From contig MU400506.1 in NCBI GenBank assembly GCA_022578965.1, positions 682,001 through 746,000 of the forward strand: DNA of 64,000 nt, given 5' to 3'. The notes beneath the pieces were generated by a model that was given only the letters and a program-made list of their open reading frames with translations, had not been told where the DNA came from and ran no database searches. Position 1 is the first letter of the stretch; each line of letters starts with the position of its first letter. Shown piece after piece: positions 45,394 to 57,138 of the stretch. This DNA is from Xylaria sp. FL1777. Its lineage: Eukaryota > Ascomycota > Sordariomycetes > Xylariales > Xylariaceae. Position numbers and translations under genes: made by a program.

Positions 45394-48072
45394 ATGGACG
45401 CGGAAGGTCTAGTTTTTGCGGAAGGTTTTGTTTTTATAATCGAATTCAATCCCCAAGAACCTTCTTACAATGCTGACAGAGTAGCAGAATATTTTGAGGC
45501 CGAAGGGAGAGCTTTGGAATTTGCGGCTTGGCGACGACACTTTTTTCCAGGCCAGTTTCGTTGTGACAGATGTGTCATTCGAGGTCTTGATTGTGATTTC
45601 AACAACAACAACAATAATTATTGTGATTCTTGTGCGTTGACCGGATCACAGTGTACATATACAAACGATGTACCTCTTCCGGACGCCTCCTACGTTACTC
45701 AACAAGTCCCTGGACTTGGCTTGGATGAGTCCCTGCCCGATCCTTTTTTCCCTGACAACAACGCCTCCCTTGTGCAGAACCCTTACAACTCATTGAGTTT
45801 CCCGACCATTGATATGGACGGAACTTTTTCCTGTCCTATGGTACCTGGGCAAAATCAACCACCTGCGGAACCAGCATTAGATCCAGGATTCCCCGCCGGT
45901 AATCCCCTTCAACCGACTACTAACCAGCTAAGCCAGCTTCTAGCTCCAAATGCCCAACCAGCTGCCAGTCAGCCAAACCAACTCATACCAGCACCCTCTT
46001 CGATACCATCCCAAAATCCTCAATCCGCCGTTTATCAGCCAAACCAGTTCCTACTACCAGCCCCTACACCATCATTGCAGCATCTTCAACCGGCAGCTAG
46101 TCAGCCAAACCAGCCTAACTTCGACCCAGTTATAACCGACGTCGTCCCACGTACTATTACTGACCCAGTCGGTCGCGGCAAACCTCGCAGACTTAGATGC
46201 AATTTGTGCCGAGACAGTGCCGTCAGTAGCCAAATGTGGGACAAATGCAGATGGGTTGCTAACTCTGCAACGGGTCAACACTACGGCTGTAGCCAGGTAA
46301 GCTATCCATCCCCTCTCTTCCTATTTTGCCTCATGCGTATTTCACTTGAAAGAGTAATTACTAACTTCAGCGAATTTTAGTGCAGATATTATGGCTTAGT
46401 GGTAAGTAAACCTTCTTAATTCTCCCATTTCCATTTTACCCCTACCTGGACAATTTCCAACCGTTCATTTCGTTTCCCCTTCTTCACACTGGTATTAACG
46501 ATTGCTAACCCTCAAGTGCTGCAGTGTGTTGTGGACGATATTGCCCTTCCTCCGAACCCTGACGCTAAGAAACGTGTACCTAACATTGTCAGGTGCTGGG
46601 AATGTAGACGTCATGGAACAAATTGTGAAAGAGCGCGTCCGTGTTCTGCCTGTATGTCACGTGGTACTCCCTTTGCTTGTGACGCCGAACACAAAGCGGG
46701 AACCTTCAAGAGAGGCGTGGGGTATGGAACTGAGCTCTACGCTTACATATCTACGTTACTCGGGGGTGGACCAACTGGTGTCAATTGTCACCCTGACGAG
46801 AGATATCCAAATCCGTACGACCAGCCACCTACTTATCATATAGACTATGTTCGCTGGCTAAACGGGGGGCCAATACCAATGCCGCCGGGGTATTCAGGAC
46901 CTATTCCGGATATACCACGACCGAATCTAAAGTTGCGGATTCTTTCCCTTCCACTCCCGGTCCAAAGATCTCCCAACCCAGCATCATTACCAGCCCGTAC
47001 CCCAGCATCGTTACCAGCTCCTAGCCCGGCGCCGCTGCTAGCTCCTATCCTCGCTCAGCCTTTCCAGCCTCTACCTGCTTGGGTAACAGCACAGGCCCCT
47101 AACTTGGACCTAGCCGCGGTTCCAAGTCAAGTTATAAGCCGCCCAGTAATAATCCCTCCCGACGTAGATCAAAACGAGATTGCGTATCTCGGCCAGGGAG
47201 CAACTACAATTTTCAACCTTGTTCCAGACTTGAACCTTGCTACAATCTTGAACGCTCTTTTTGTCCCCCCTGTGCTAACCTTGTACGATACTACAGGAAG
47301 TGAACCAGTCACCATGGCCCATTTAACCTTTCCTCCAGACCATCCAGAATATGCTGACCTCTCCCTTCTCGTAATACCACCACCTGACCACCCGAACCCT
47401 GCAGGCATACCATCCTTCCTAACAGTGTTGGAGGAGGCCGTATCAGATAGTCAACTCTCTACTGTTGGCAATTGTATGGAGCAAAAGGGGCCAGACCGAT
47501 GTGGTAAGGTAACACTCGCCGTCTGTGAGGATATGGCTCACGACAAGATTTCGCCCTTTCCATTGTGCGGCGAGTGCATTAACAATAGTAAGGTCAGATT
47601 CGAGCCAGCATTAGCTAACATCGCCAGAGAGTTGAGAGCGTACGCTTGCGGTCCTTGTGCAGCGGCCGCCCAAGACCCAAACAGTTTCGAGGGTAAGGGT
47701 TTCCGGGTCTGGGGTTTCCCACAAAACGCCTTCGACGGCCATCAGGATATCGGTAAGTCCACTGGTATGGGCCTGCCACTTCGCCTCACGGGTTGTAATT
47801 GCGCGACGAAGCTCCTAGATCGACGCCTATGTACCGCCCATCGTTTGGAGCACTTCCTTGACATGCGGGCGAAGGCGCAGAGGATGCGGCAGTACGTCAC
47901 TTCGCTGTTCGGTCGACGGGCCTGCCCGTTCTGTTTGAGCCGGGTAGGTGTTGACGCCCGCAACTTCAGCGACGAACAGGGTATTCCATTCCCGAACTTG
48001 ATGTACACATGTATGGCGTGTTTCGGTGTCGTGTTAGCGACTCCAGCAATCCACGCAATGGTAGGGCCTTGA
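45394..48072 (+). CDS. Unrecognised 823-aa protein with three hexacysteine (Zn2Cys6-like) clusters
   Basis: Three exons: 45394-46296, 46381-46401, 46525-48072. Exon 2 is 21 nt and encodes CRYYGLV. Cluster 1: C57, C60, C67, C77, C80, C87 (x2, x6, x9, x2, x6). Cluster 2 spans the microexon: C269, C272, C285, C299, C302, C309 (x2, x12, x13, x2, x6). Cluster 3: C332, C335, C342, C348, C351, C360 (x2, x6, x5, x2, x8). Between clusters 1 and 2 lies a Gln/Pro/Ser-rich region with a tandem repeat. The C-terminal 200 residues hold further pairs (CGEC, CGPC, CNC, CxxH, CPFC, CMAC) that look like a treble-clef or RING-like zinc domain. The basic residues usual in Gal4-type clusters are sparse, so DNA binding is uncertain; protein binding or scaffolding is as likely. 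The start is the first ATG. No known function. Confidence 0.72.
45950..46120 (+). repeat. In-frame tandem repeat, Gln/Pro-rich
   Basis: Three units of about 23-26 residues carry AASQPNQLIPAP, AVYQPNQFLLPAP and AASQPNQPNF, separated by SxxxxQ.xQ spacers. They encode a low-complexity linker between cysteine clusters 1 and 2. Confidence 0.65.
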
Positions 48073-48834
48073 AAATCGGAAGCAATAACTAACTACCTAG
48101 CCTAGGTGAGTATATCTATATAGGTATCCCCCTTGTTTACTTTGTTCAGTTTGTTTAGTTGTTTTATGTTATGTTTAGCTCAATGTCAATAAATCATAGT
48201 TCATGTTCGCAGTAAGTCTGGTGAGTACCCAGGTAGGTAACTTTGATTATCAATTCATAAGCAAATGTTTTACGCTGCTTACCTTTAGTAAGGACTCAGT
48301 TTACATCTCGAAATGAGCACGGACCAATAGAATAGGGGGAACAAAAGGCGTGTGAGCAATGTAGGATAATGAAGATCAAGCTTTTTTACATTATCGAATT
48401 TTTTACCAGCTTTATCATACACTAGAAGAACAAGGACATATTTCATGTTTATTCTAGGTTACGCTCTTTAGACAACAAGGCATCCTCGCAATATACCCTG
48501 CATTGTTTCCCAATTATCCTGACGCTTCACTCTTTAAGCGAAGGTTTACACCAGAACGAACTACCTATCTATACCGCGTCTGACATATGTATGTAACACC
48601 CCATTTAGATTCCTATTCCTATACCTGTTGCTACGCTGGCAGTGCCTATGTACGCCAAACCCCATACATATATGTCAGAATGCATATACGGCAAATAGTG
48701 TTGCTCCGGACCGGTGACCTCTGACACAAATAGCCACAGTACTCTCGTTGTTGTACCAGTCACATGACGGGGGCCTATATGCATTGAAGGTTGTATCCCT
48801 ATGAAGCAATCATTTCTTCATTATCTGGGCTTCA
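48073..48834. other. Convergent intergenic region
   Basis: 0.76 kb between the convergent 3' ends of the hexacysteine gene and the dehydrogenase gene. A near-palindrome TACCTAGCCTAGGT lies near 48095-48108. Nothing else was found. Confidence 0.6.
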
Positions 48835-50470
48835 TCACGATGGAAGGCCTGCAGAAACCATACTCTCAATCTTCCCGGCAAGGGCGATCGACGTCGTGTA
48901 AGTCTTTCTCTCCTTTTCGCCCTCGTGTTCCTGATTCCACTCTAGAATTTCTAGAACCACGCCTTCGAGGGTCGTCAGCAACCCGGTATATCCAAGTCCT
49001 CCTTCCGACACATCCTTCCTCGCGTCCTCATCGTTGGCTATCAGATGTGTGATTATTGAGAAAATACTAGGTCTTAGGTGGTTGAGATCGCCCTCCACCT
49101 TTGGCAAAAAGGGCTTCAGGAATGGAAACCTGAACGGCAAATCCGCGTATATCTCCATTACATGCGAAATAAGGAGAATCACAACAGGAGGCACACGGAC
49201 CGTCTGGAATGGGTGAATAGATAGCGTTTTGATGGCCGTGTACAAATCATCGTAGGCGACTGGGCGGTTGGGGTCTGTCACGACAAAGGGTCTTCCGGAA
49301 TATCTGGCGGCATCTTCGTCTCGTGGCAACGCTAGGACTGCTTCACGTTGTAGATGGGCAACTGCCACGTTTGCTCCGTGAACGAAACTCTGGACGATGT
49401 GAAATACCCAGCTAGCGAATAATTAGTGAATGTTGCAAGTTCCTGTTCAATATTCTCAAGTATCAAACGAGTATGCCGTTAACCATCATTGCCCCGTGTA
49501 ACGCGAAGCTAAAATATTATACTTACGTTGGAAAGACTGGTTTGTTTAGAGGATCCCCAACTGTATTGTCGGTAGGGTTACCATAAACACCATGCGCTGG
49601 TCGGATGGATCCTGTGCGAAACCCTTTTCTGTCTTCTGCACATACGAGTCTTTCAGCCAATGCCTTGGACCGGGGATAGTTCCCGAAGAATTCATCTGTT
49701 GATCGCAGGGGATGGCTAAAGTCGCTAGTATCGAGGACTTGCCAGAAATGACGAGGCACTAAACTCCATGGTGCTAGGAAGGGCTGAACTGGCCGGATCG
49801 GAATTGACCCTGATGACGTCGAGCTAAAAATACTTGCGCCGTGTGTCTGTGCAGCGGCGAGGATGTTCTTTGTACCTGTGACGTTGACAGCTTCTGGGAA
49901 GCCATACTGGTACTTTGATCGCTCTGAAGCCAGAATAACAGCTGCAGTGTGGAAGACTGTTAATGGAAGATGTGCGACCTGGGAGGGCCAGGGCAAGGCG
50001 AATGCAGCATCCACAGAGGCTTTTGACGAAATGTCTGTCTTCACGAATGCCACTTTCGCCGCCGGGCCATTGAGCATATCAGCCCTATCAGGGGCACGAA
50101 TGTCAACAATTCGTATACTCTCTGCAGGAGTGCCACATTCTAACAGCTGCAGAACAATGTATCCGCCAACGAACCCTAATATCTAATGTCAACTGTCCGA
50201 ACTGGCAAGAGTGAAGTATGCTATGCTGAGCTGGAACTCACCAGCACCTCCAGTTACAATGTAGCGACGATCTAGCTTAGGAGGTAATTTCTCTTTATAC
50301 TGAAATGGATCTGTCCGCAGCCTCTCGTAAGTAGACTTCAGTTCCGACGCTGTCCAGTGAGCTCCCGCGGCCTTTTGGACTTCTTCGGGCGTCCGACTAA
50401 GTGCCTTGTTGACATGAAATAGATAGGCTAGGACCCCGATGAACGACAGGCACCCTAAAAAGAAGAACAT
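48835..50470 (-). CDS. 3beta-hydroxysteroid dehydrogenase-like / sterol dehydrogenase-like SDR, membrane-anchored
   Basis: Three exons on the minus strand: 50470-50242, 50175-49527, 49411-48835 (484 aa). An N-terminal membrane helix (FFFLGCLSFIGVLAYLF) is followed by about 50 residues and then the Rossmann motif YIVTGGAGFVGGYIVLQLL, rebuilt across intron 1. VFHTAAV and a Tyr-x-x-x-Lys catalytic pair (GNYPRSKALAERL) complete an extended SDR of the 3beta-HSD family. The C-terminal region has a second hydrophobic stretch (PPVVILLISHVMEIYA). The family oxidises 3beta-hydroxysteroids or epimerises sugars; sterol-like substrates are plausible given the membrane anchor but unproven. Donors GTGAGT and GTAAGT, acceptors ATTAG and GCTAG. 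It lies near a multi-pass membrane protein and an alpha/beta hydrolase. Confidence 0.87.
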
Positions 50471-51152
50471 GCTTGACTAAAGATATGTGTATTATTATGC
50501 AGGTTTTTATCAACTCAGAGAAAAAGATAGTAAAGGAATATCGGGGAGTTGGAAGAAGAGATTGTGATATACCAAAAGTAGTCGGATGAAATGGGGTTAG
50601 GCTTCAAGCCTCCAGTTGGTTGTTAGCTGCGTTGTTGACTGTGAGTGCTAAGCTGGCGCTACTACCCAATACGCCAGGAACATACTAGTATGATGCATGC
50701 TACTGATGAGAGAGGGGAGAGAAAATATGATTATTGATAATCTCATACAAGAAACGATCCCGTCATGTCGCAGTTCTTTGATCTGGCTCCCCGCCTCTAC
50801 TTGACGGGTTGTCCGTGATATATGCATATTAATATCTCAGCCTTCGACTATTCAGCGATTTGTCCCTCGCTTGGGTTAAAACATACTGGAAGCCCACAAA
50901 GTTGTCTATTTTATTGGGATTGCGTAGAATGAAAATTGTTCACCTTACCTCTAGACGGCGTCCCCTCTCTTATCACGATTCTACAAGTTGTTTCATTTTC
51001 TTCCAAGTTCTTTAAATATCATTGATAAGAGGTATAATGGTCAGCTACACCAAATTTTGAATAAGAAGATCATTAGCTTAAGGGCTAAAAGTCACGTAAT
51101 CGACTAATCATTTGTAAGCATCATAGATATTCGATGGCTAAACATAGCCACA
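50471..51152. other. Intergenic, dehydrogenase promoter
   Basis: 0.7 kb; it should carry the dehydrogenase promoter (50471-50800) and the 3' flank of the membrane protein gene. No other feature was found. Confidence 0.6.
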
Positions 51153-52445
51153 TCATATATGAGGTAAGTACGCCGACCAATTAACTGTGTAATACACTGC
51201 TGCAGGGCAAGATCGCAATCCCATGAATATCTCCAAAACGACGTAGACGCGGCCACAAAATACTAGGGTGACGGCGATGTAGTAGTAAGTCTCTTTCCAT
51301 GCTGCTCCTGGATTGTTGCCAATCTTGTAGAGAGCGAAGCCAATAGGACCCCATAGTGTGATCAGACCTATAGAGCCCAAGTTCGCTGTTTTCCATAGGA
51401 TAGACTCTGTTTGCGTAGGGAACTCGTAGTTCCAGGCTACCAGGGGCACTCCATACAGCCATACGCCGACGAGATAAATGACCCAGCCGTCCCATTCGTC
51501 CCATTCATTTGGGTGTGCCTCGTTAACTGAGGGCCGGTACCAATCAGCAACCTGCCACTCCGCGAGGGTCATACGGACGACATTGCGGACTGAGGGCGGT
51601 ACGAGGTGAGTTGTGTTAATGAAGCGAAGCTTCTTCATGTCTACTGGCTTCGTCATCCAGAAATAGTCCCAACCCAACGGATGCAGTTCTTGTGGCATGG
51701 GGCGCCACCAAGGCGATGTCTTGTCAAAACAACACGTCGATCGTGCCATTTCGGTGATTTCGTCCGTCGTCATGTTATCGATGGGCACCTCCGTAATCGT
51801 TTGAAGGTCCATTGGTTTCTTCCACCACCAGAAGTATATAACCCACGTCACGAATATGAAAGGCACCAATTCGACCTCGAGAGTGGTGAGCGGCAAGTGC
51901 TGGTTTAACCGAGCAATCGACGTTGCGAGAAACCACGTGGATTGACACAAGGCGACAAACCTACCGATCGGCTCGCTCTTACTTCGTTCTTCGAGTTGTT
52001 TCTTCTCGAGGGGTGGTATTATGATGCGCTTTCGACGATGCAGCCAGGCAAGTTGTCGATGTCGAACAGCAAACTGCTGACCACTGATTCTGTCAACTAC
52101 CCGATAACCTCCCATCTCACCGTAAAACGCGTGTTGCATCGTCCACCAAGGGAGATCTTTCTTCAAATCTTTATAGCTTCTCCGGGCAGCTCTCCATTGA
52201 CTGAACGCCGTCGCGGCAACTGCGTCGGGAGCGAATGCAGCAATAAGAGCTAGGTTGACTTTGTGAAGCCATTTGCGGCCTTCAGAGCGATCTAGAGGTT
52301 GGATATTGGGGTGGATAACAGTCCAGGTATTAAGAACCACAACCACGAGACAGGACCATACGATTGTGAGAGTTCCCCTACCGTCCGGGTCAGAAACGTA
52401 CCCATTGATGACCTCAGTTCCGGACGAGTTGGTAGCTGAATCCAT
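51153..52445 (-). CDS. Multi-pass membrane protein, family unknown
   Basis: A single exon of 430 aa. Hydrophobic helices occur near residue 28 (TIVWSCLVVVVLNTW), near 195 (LVPFIFVTWVIYFWWW), and as four clustered ones in the last 130 residues (WVIYLVGVWLYGVPLVAW, LGSIGLITLWGPIGFALYK, TYYYIAVTLVFCGRVYVVL and the end). NTWTVIHPNIQP after the first helix and the Trp-rich loops are shared, from memory, with a broad group of uncharacterised fungal proteins; no named domain is recognised. The middle (60-190) is a basic cytosolic loop. The role is unknown. Divergent from the alpha/beta hydrolase gene, with 865 bp between starts. Confidence 0.75.
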   Translation of the reverse strand: MDSATNSSGTEVINGYVSDPDGRGTLTIVWSCLVVVVLNTWTVIHPNIQPLDRSEGRKWLHKVNLALIAAFAPDAVAATAFSQWRAARRSYKDLKKDLPWWTMQHAFYGEMGGYRVVDRISGQQFAVRHRQLAWLHRRKRIIIPPLEKKQLEERSKSEPIGRFVALCQSTWFLATSIARLNQHLPLTTLEVELVPFIFVTWVIYFWWWKKPMDLQTITEVPIDNMTTDEITEMARSTCCFDKTSPWWRPMPQELHPLGWDYFWMTKPVDMKKLRFINTTHLVPPSVRNVVRMTLAEWQVADWYRPSVNEAHPNEWDEWDGWVIYLVGVWLYGVPLVAWNYEFPTQTESILWKTANLGSIGLITLWGPIGFALYKIGNNPGAAWKETYYYIAVTLVFCGRVYVVLEIFMGLRSCPAAVYYTVNWSAYLPHI

Positions 52446-53310
52446 TAGAGGCTGGGAGCTACGAGGTTAAAGCAACTCGGATCGATTATTGATATTCATA
52501 TATAGAGAGCAGTTGGTTTCTAAGCCGACGCTATGGGAAACAAGCGCAGAGACCTAATGTACTTCATTAGGAGAATATGTAGAGCCAAGAACACTCGCCA
52601 GCCGGGTTACATAGAAGTACCCAATCCTGCACCTTTATCAACTCACGGAAAGTCCCGAAGGCTGTAGACGTGAAGCAATACCTAGTCACTTCGGCGAACT
52701 AGCCTCAGGCCGCATTTCTTCACACGCAAATCAGGTTCATCCAGATAGAAGGGCTTGCACAGATGTTCACCTAAGGCGTGGCCACCTGGGTGACATTGAA
52801 TGTGCTGTCCAACAACCCCCCCTCCCGGCCTGCTTTCTAGGAGCATGCTCTCCGCACGCCACCATATTGTGACGCGTTTAGGCGAGGGAAAAAGTGCACT
52901 TTGGGGAAGCAGGGGACAGTATCAGTGGCCAGCGTCGTCTCGGGGGAGGGTTTTCGGCCCCCAAAGGAACCTGGCTATCATGCCTTGTCAGCAAAGTGTG
53001 CTGCTCATATTAACTCATGCATTAACATGAAAAGTGCAGTAAAGTGCAATAGGTAATCAAAAAGAAGATCGCCAGTTGCTAACCAGGGCGAACAGGCGTG
53101 TCGCTCTGAACACTGCTCCCATTGGGCGCATCATCAGCCCGTTTCTGCCTAGACATACACAGAAACGGTGCGCACCGTGATTGGTTCTTTTGGCAGTCAG
53201 CAGGGCGCTTCACTATTGAACGTAGCGTGCCTATATAGATATTTGCACACTGGAGAGCTTGCCCCAGCATCTCGTGCTCCTTCGACTTGTCGGGCGCGCA
53301 AAAAGCAAAC
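52446..53310. other. Divergent promoter region, membrane protein / alpha-beta hydrolase
   Basis: 0.87 kb with no coding signal; it serves both divergent genes. No motif could be identified with confidence. Confidence 0.55.
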
Positions 53311-54848
53311 ATGATCCCTAACACGAGATCATACTACCTATTCATCCGCATCGCAATATGGGGTCTTCGAGCGGTAGTCCCAGCTAGTGGCCTGTATTCC
53401 AGTCTTGCCCTTTTCGGCTACCACTTGGTGCCGCAGCCAATCGAGCTTCTTGTGTACGCTGAAGTGCTCTTCTTCCTCTTCGTGAGTCGGCCCCGGCAGC
53501 ATGTCCTCAACAAATCTCTGCCAAAGTCTATACAGAGAACTCGCCAAGAGCGTCGCATGTTGTTCGAAAAATGCTGGTCCAGTGTTCCTGACCTCGAATC
53601 GTTCATGACTTCGTGGTTCAGGGGAAATAGCTTGGACAGCATCTGCCGTGAGGATGTGAAGGATTTCTTGGCTTGGGGCTTGCTGTATAAGACCAAAGCC
53701 ACTGATGAGGATGATGATGAGCTCGAAGAATATCTTCGCCGGACGGAAGAACTCCTTCACTTCAAGTTTCAGCCGGGCCATGGACCACACCGTCCCCTGC
53801 AGGTGTCGACGGATGCGCTTGCGCTTCAGCACAAGCCTCTGATTTTCTATGTGGCATGTTATCCAATGCTCCTTAAATAGACAATGCTAACGCGGTATAG
53901 ATGGGCGTTGGTATGGATGACTTGATGACATATGTTCAGGGGAGGGTTATGGGACTTGATCACTACCGCCTTTCTTTGCGTGAATCTCTGACGGTCTTTC
54001 CCTTCCGACCTCACACCCTCTTCACCACTCACAAGTCCCCGTCCCCAAACCTCTCATACTGGTATCGTCAACACACTGCTACTAAACGTTTACCCATCTT
54101 GCTCATTCACGGCATCGGTGCTGGTATGCGCACCTACACGGGTTTCTTGCGCGATCTCATGGAGAATGACTCGAACTCGGACGGTCAAGTTGGAATAATT
54201 GCATTAGAGATCATGCCTATCTCCATGCGCATAACTCGGGGCATCCCTCCACGAAAGGAGCTTCTGCGTGAGATAGTGACGATATTGAACCATCACGGAT
54301 GGGACAGATTCGTGGTACTGGGCCACTCGTATGGGTCGATTATTGCGACTCATCTCCTGCGTCACCCCGAGACAATGAATAGAGTTGGGCCAATGGTCCT
54401 GGCCGACCCAGTGACGCTTTCAATTCACTGGGGAGGAATACCTTACAACTTTCTCTATCGACCGCCCCGGAAAGCAAGTGAATGGCAGCTACACTACTTT
54501 GCTTCCACGGACATGGGTGTTGCGCACAGCATTACGCGGCGCTTTGACTGGTCCGAGAACGTGCTTTGGAAAGACGACATGAAGGGCTTGGATATATCAG
54601 TAGTACTGTCTGGACAAGACATAATCCTCGATCCCATAGCTTTACGCAATTACCTAGCGAGCGATTCCAGCCTCAAGGCAAGACAGTACGTTTCGACTCC
54701 TTCACCACTCTCTCAAGAGGGGTTCGGGGAGAGTGGCCTGCAAGTCCTCCTATACGAAGAATTAAACCACGCAGAAATCTTCGAAAATCGCAAGGATTGG
54801 CTCATCCTCGTCCAATTGGTGCTTATGTATGCGGAAATGGGGGCATAA
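53311..54848 (+). CDS. Alpha/beta hydrolase with N-terminal membrane segments
   Basis: Two exons, 53311-53850 and 53901-54848 (495 aa). The intron is 50 nt with a weak GTGGCA donor, a GCTAAC branch site and a TATAG acceptor; it joins LIFY to MGVGMDDLM in phase 0. Residues 10-65 hold two hydrophobic stretches (YYLFIRIAIWGLRAVV and LVYAEVLFFLFV), so membrane attachment is likely. The hydrolase core starts near 240: an oxyanion-hole HGIGAG (about 250), a nucleophile elbow GHSYGS with Ser323, an Asp in VVLSGQDIIL, and a His in ELNHAEIF. It is probably an esterase or lipase-like enzyme. The substrate is unknown. The in-frame ATG at 53311 is the first; upstream codons lack an ATG. Confidence 0.85.
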
Positions 54849-55712
54849 TTGACTCGGAGGAGGTGGTTGGGCGTTGTCATTGAAAGCGTGGCGTTCCAGT
54901 GTCAAATGAGTCGGTAGTGGCCATCATAGAATTCTTTCAAGATATGGTCTTCTCGAAGTTGCGGATGTCGATAGCTACTATTCATACCCCTTTCGTATCT
55001 TCCGACGTAACTTCGCCGTAACGCAAGCGTCGCGGTCTATTATTGATATCTCTTATAAGAAGACTTCGTAATCGTCAACCCCGAAGATATATATAAGGAG
55101 ATATGGCTATAGCAGGAGTTCCGGCACTTACTGTTATCGGGTACAGCGCAGTTGATATTAACGTTCAGGAACCTAAGGGTCTAAGATTATCTGTCAACTG
55201 ATATTACTTCGCTTACAACATAGTATTTTATAGGTGGTTTTAGAAGTGTGATGCGGTATGAAGTCGTTGCCTTTCATGTTATGGGGATGAAGACGAGTGA
55301 AAAGAGCACATGACAAAGATATAACAGCAAGTTTATTACCTAACAACATGGAATTAGACCTAGTCAGTGTTACAAGCATCAAAAAGAGTCAAGATTAACT
55401 GACCATGAAATATAGCGAAGCATAATTTAACGTATGGGTCAATACAATCGTAGTTACTAAATAAGCAGGATTCTCATTAACCAAGACTATTGAGCACCTT
55501 CACTTTTTGCCAGGTATCTGGAACCCTGTGCTCATGGTAGGTAATAGACACTTGTTGATTCTGACACAGCATCGTTAGATATTCTCAATTGTATACATTC
55601 TTTGTTGTGGTGTCTCATGACACGAGATATCACTATCCACTATGTTACTCCTTAGCTCGCCGTAGCCGCTCCTGCATCCAGTCCACCTGGGACATACAGT
55701 GACTAGTATCCT
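54849..55712. other. Convergent intergenic region
   Basis: 0.86 kb between the 3' ends of the hydrolase and the 2EXR gene. AT-rich, with no supported feature. Confidence 0.6.
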
Positions 55713-56375
55713 CTAGTCACTCACCCAAACCTCTACGATGGGTTGGATCTCTAACCCAGGTTTCAACTCTGCGGTCACCGTGCAAAGCTTGTCTACTTCA
55801 TCATCGTGGTAGCTTTCGTCGAAGAGTATCCTTAGGTACCTGAGACCAGTGAAAGTTTCAAGGAGTGTCTTCGCCCATTCAGCCATTAGCTGTGGCGTAG
55901 AGTTTCTACGCGAGATATAGCATGGACCGGAGCTTGCGCTTATTTCGAGTCGAGTAATTTTCTCCATTGGATTGCCCCGTTTCACTTTGTCTGGATACCA
56001 TGGTACAGAGATCAGATCGTTGTCCCAGTCCAGTGCCATAACACGAGGCTTTAGCTCCGTTTTAGGGAGCAATTTCTTGGTCTCTTCCTTCTCTGGGGAG
56101 GCTATAAAAAGGGGGAAATCGTACTCCAATATCAACTCTAGATGTCTCAGGGCCTCATATCGAGCCTCGGCGTTGACATGAAGAATGTTCATGCGTTGTT
56201 TTTGATGATCTTTTATGTGTTTAACCCATTGAGGCACAAGCCCGAAACATACCCAAGAAAGATTCTCAATCAAGCTTAGTTCCATTGAACCGCCGAAACA
56301 TGCGAATTCCCAGATACGATTGCGTACTTCCGCAGGGAATTGACTGAACTGTGGGAAACTGTGGATGGTCTGCAT
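55713..56375 (-). CDS. 2EXR-domain protein
   Basis: A single exon of 220 aa starting at the ATG complementary to 56373-56375. The N-terminal FPQFSQFPAEVRNRIWEFA is the hallmark of the fungal 2EXR domain, which resembles an F-box in its first helices. MNILHVNAEARYEALRHLEL follows, as is usual. The C-terminal half ends VEVWVSD. Members are very numerous in filamentous fungi and their function is unknown. An upstream in-frame extension to 56684 lacks family similarity and is not included. The next gene to the right has a related opening motif. Confidence 0.75.
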   Translation of the reverse strand: MQTIHSFPQFSQFPAEVRNRIWEFACFGGSMELSLIENLSWVCFGLVPQWVKHIKDHQKQRMNILHVNAEARYEALRHLELILEYDFPLFIASPEKEETKKLLPKTELKPRVMALDWDNDLISVPWYPDKVKRGNPMEKITRLEISASSGPCYISRRNSTPQLMAEWAKTLLETFTGLRYLRILFDESYHDDEVDKLCTVTAELKPGLEIQPIVEVWVSD

Positions 56376-57138
56376 GATGAGAGCAACTATTGAATGATAA
56401 GTGGTAATTGTGGTGATAATAGTAATTCTGATGTAGCGACGAGGGCACTTACTTATAGAAAACAGAACCATTCTTATAGTAAAACAGGATTGTTCGTTTA
56501 CGCAAGGTACAATAGTGACCGGGCGCTCCCTTTGTGGATAGTCACATGTTTGACATATTAGCAAACAGATATTAGCAAACCTAGGATTATTGTTGTGTCT
56601 TACCACGTGGATTATACGAGGTCTCTGCCGGGAAAAGTAAGGGTTACGGGATGAATAGAAACTGCCTCTTAGGCCAATAGCCATAGATAGGGCAAATCGA
56701 ATGTTTTATCGGTTCCTGAAGTTTTTTGAGTATCTTTTACCCCGTTACTTAACACTTCTTAGTGTTAGTTTTCCATAATAACAGTCATTTGATTCGTTTC
56801 ATACTTTAGAGCTCTAAACCTTATGGCCGGTCGTCAATATATGATTTCTTTTTTGTCTGAATCTAACAAAATCAACCCCAAATATAGATGTATTCAGGCG
56901 ACTAGCTAATATTTAGTGCAATCTGTACGAGGACACTTGGCCATCTATTGGAACGTTGAGGTGGGATAGTGACAAGCCCGAGGCCGATAGAGTTTACCAA
57001 CTGCAGCGACATAAGTGACAAGATGATGTCCACCCACTATCGAGACATTCAGAGAGCCATCACTGAAAGTACATGAAACATGATTCTAATCAACTGCCCA
57101 TATTTCCTCCCAATATGCCCCCTCGATCACTTCAGGCA
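56376..57138. other. Intergenic, two minus-strand genes
   Basis: 0.76 kb, AT-rich, with no supported feature beyond the likely promoter of the 2EXR gene at 56376-56700. Confidence 0.6.

Noticed and set aside
56376..56684. N-terminal extension of the 2EXR protein to 56684
   Set aside because: The extension is low in similarity to the family, and the ATG at 56375 stands directly before the conserved FPQF motif.
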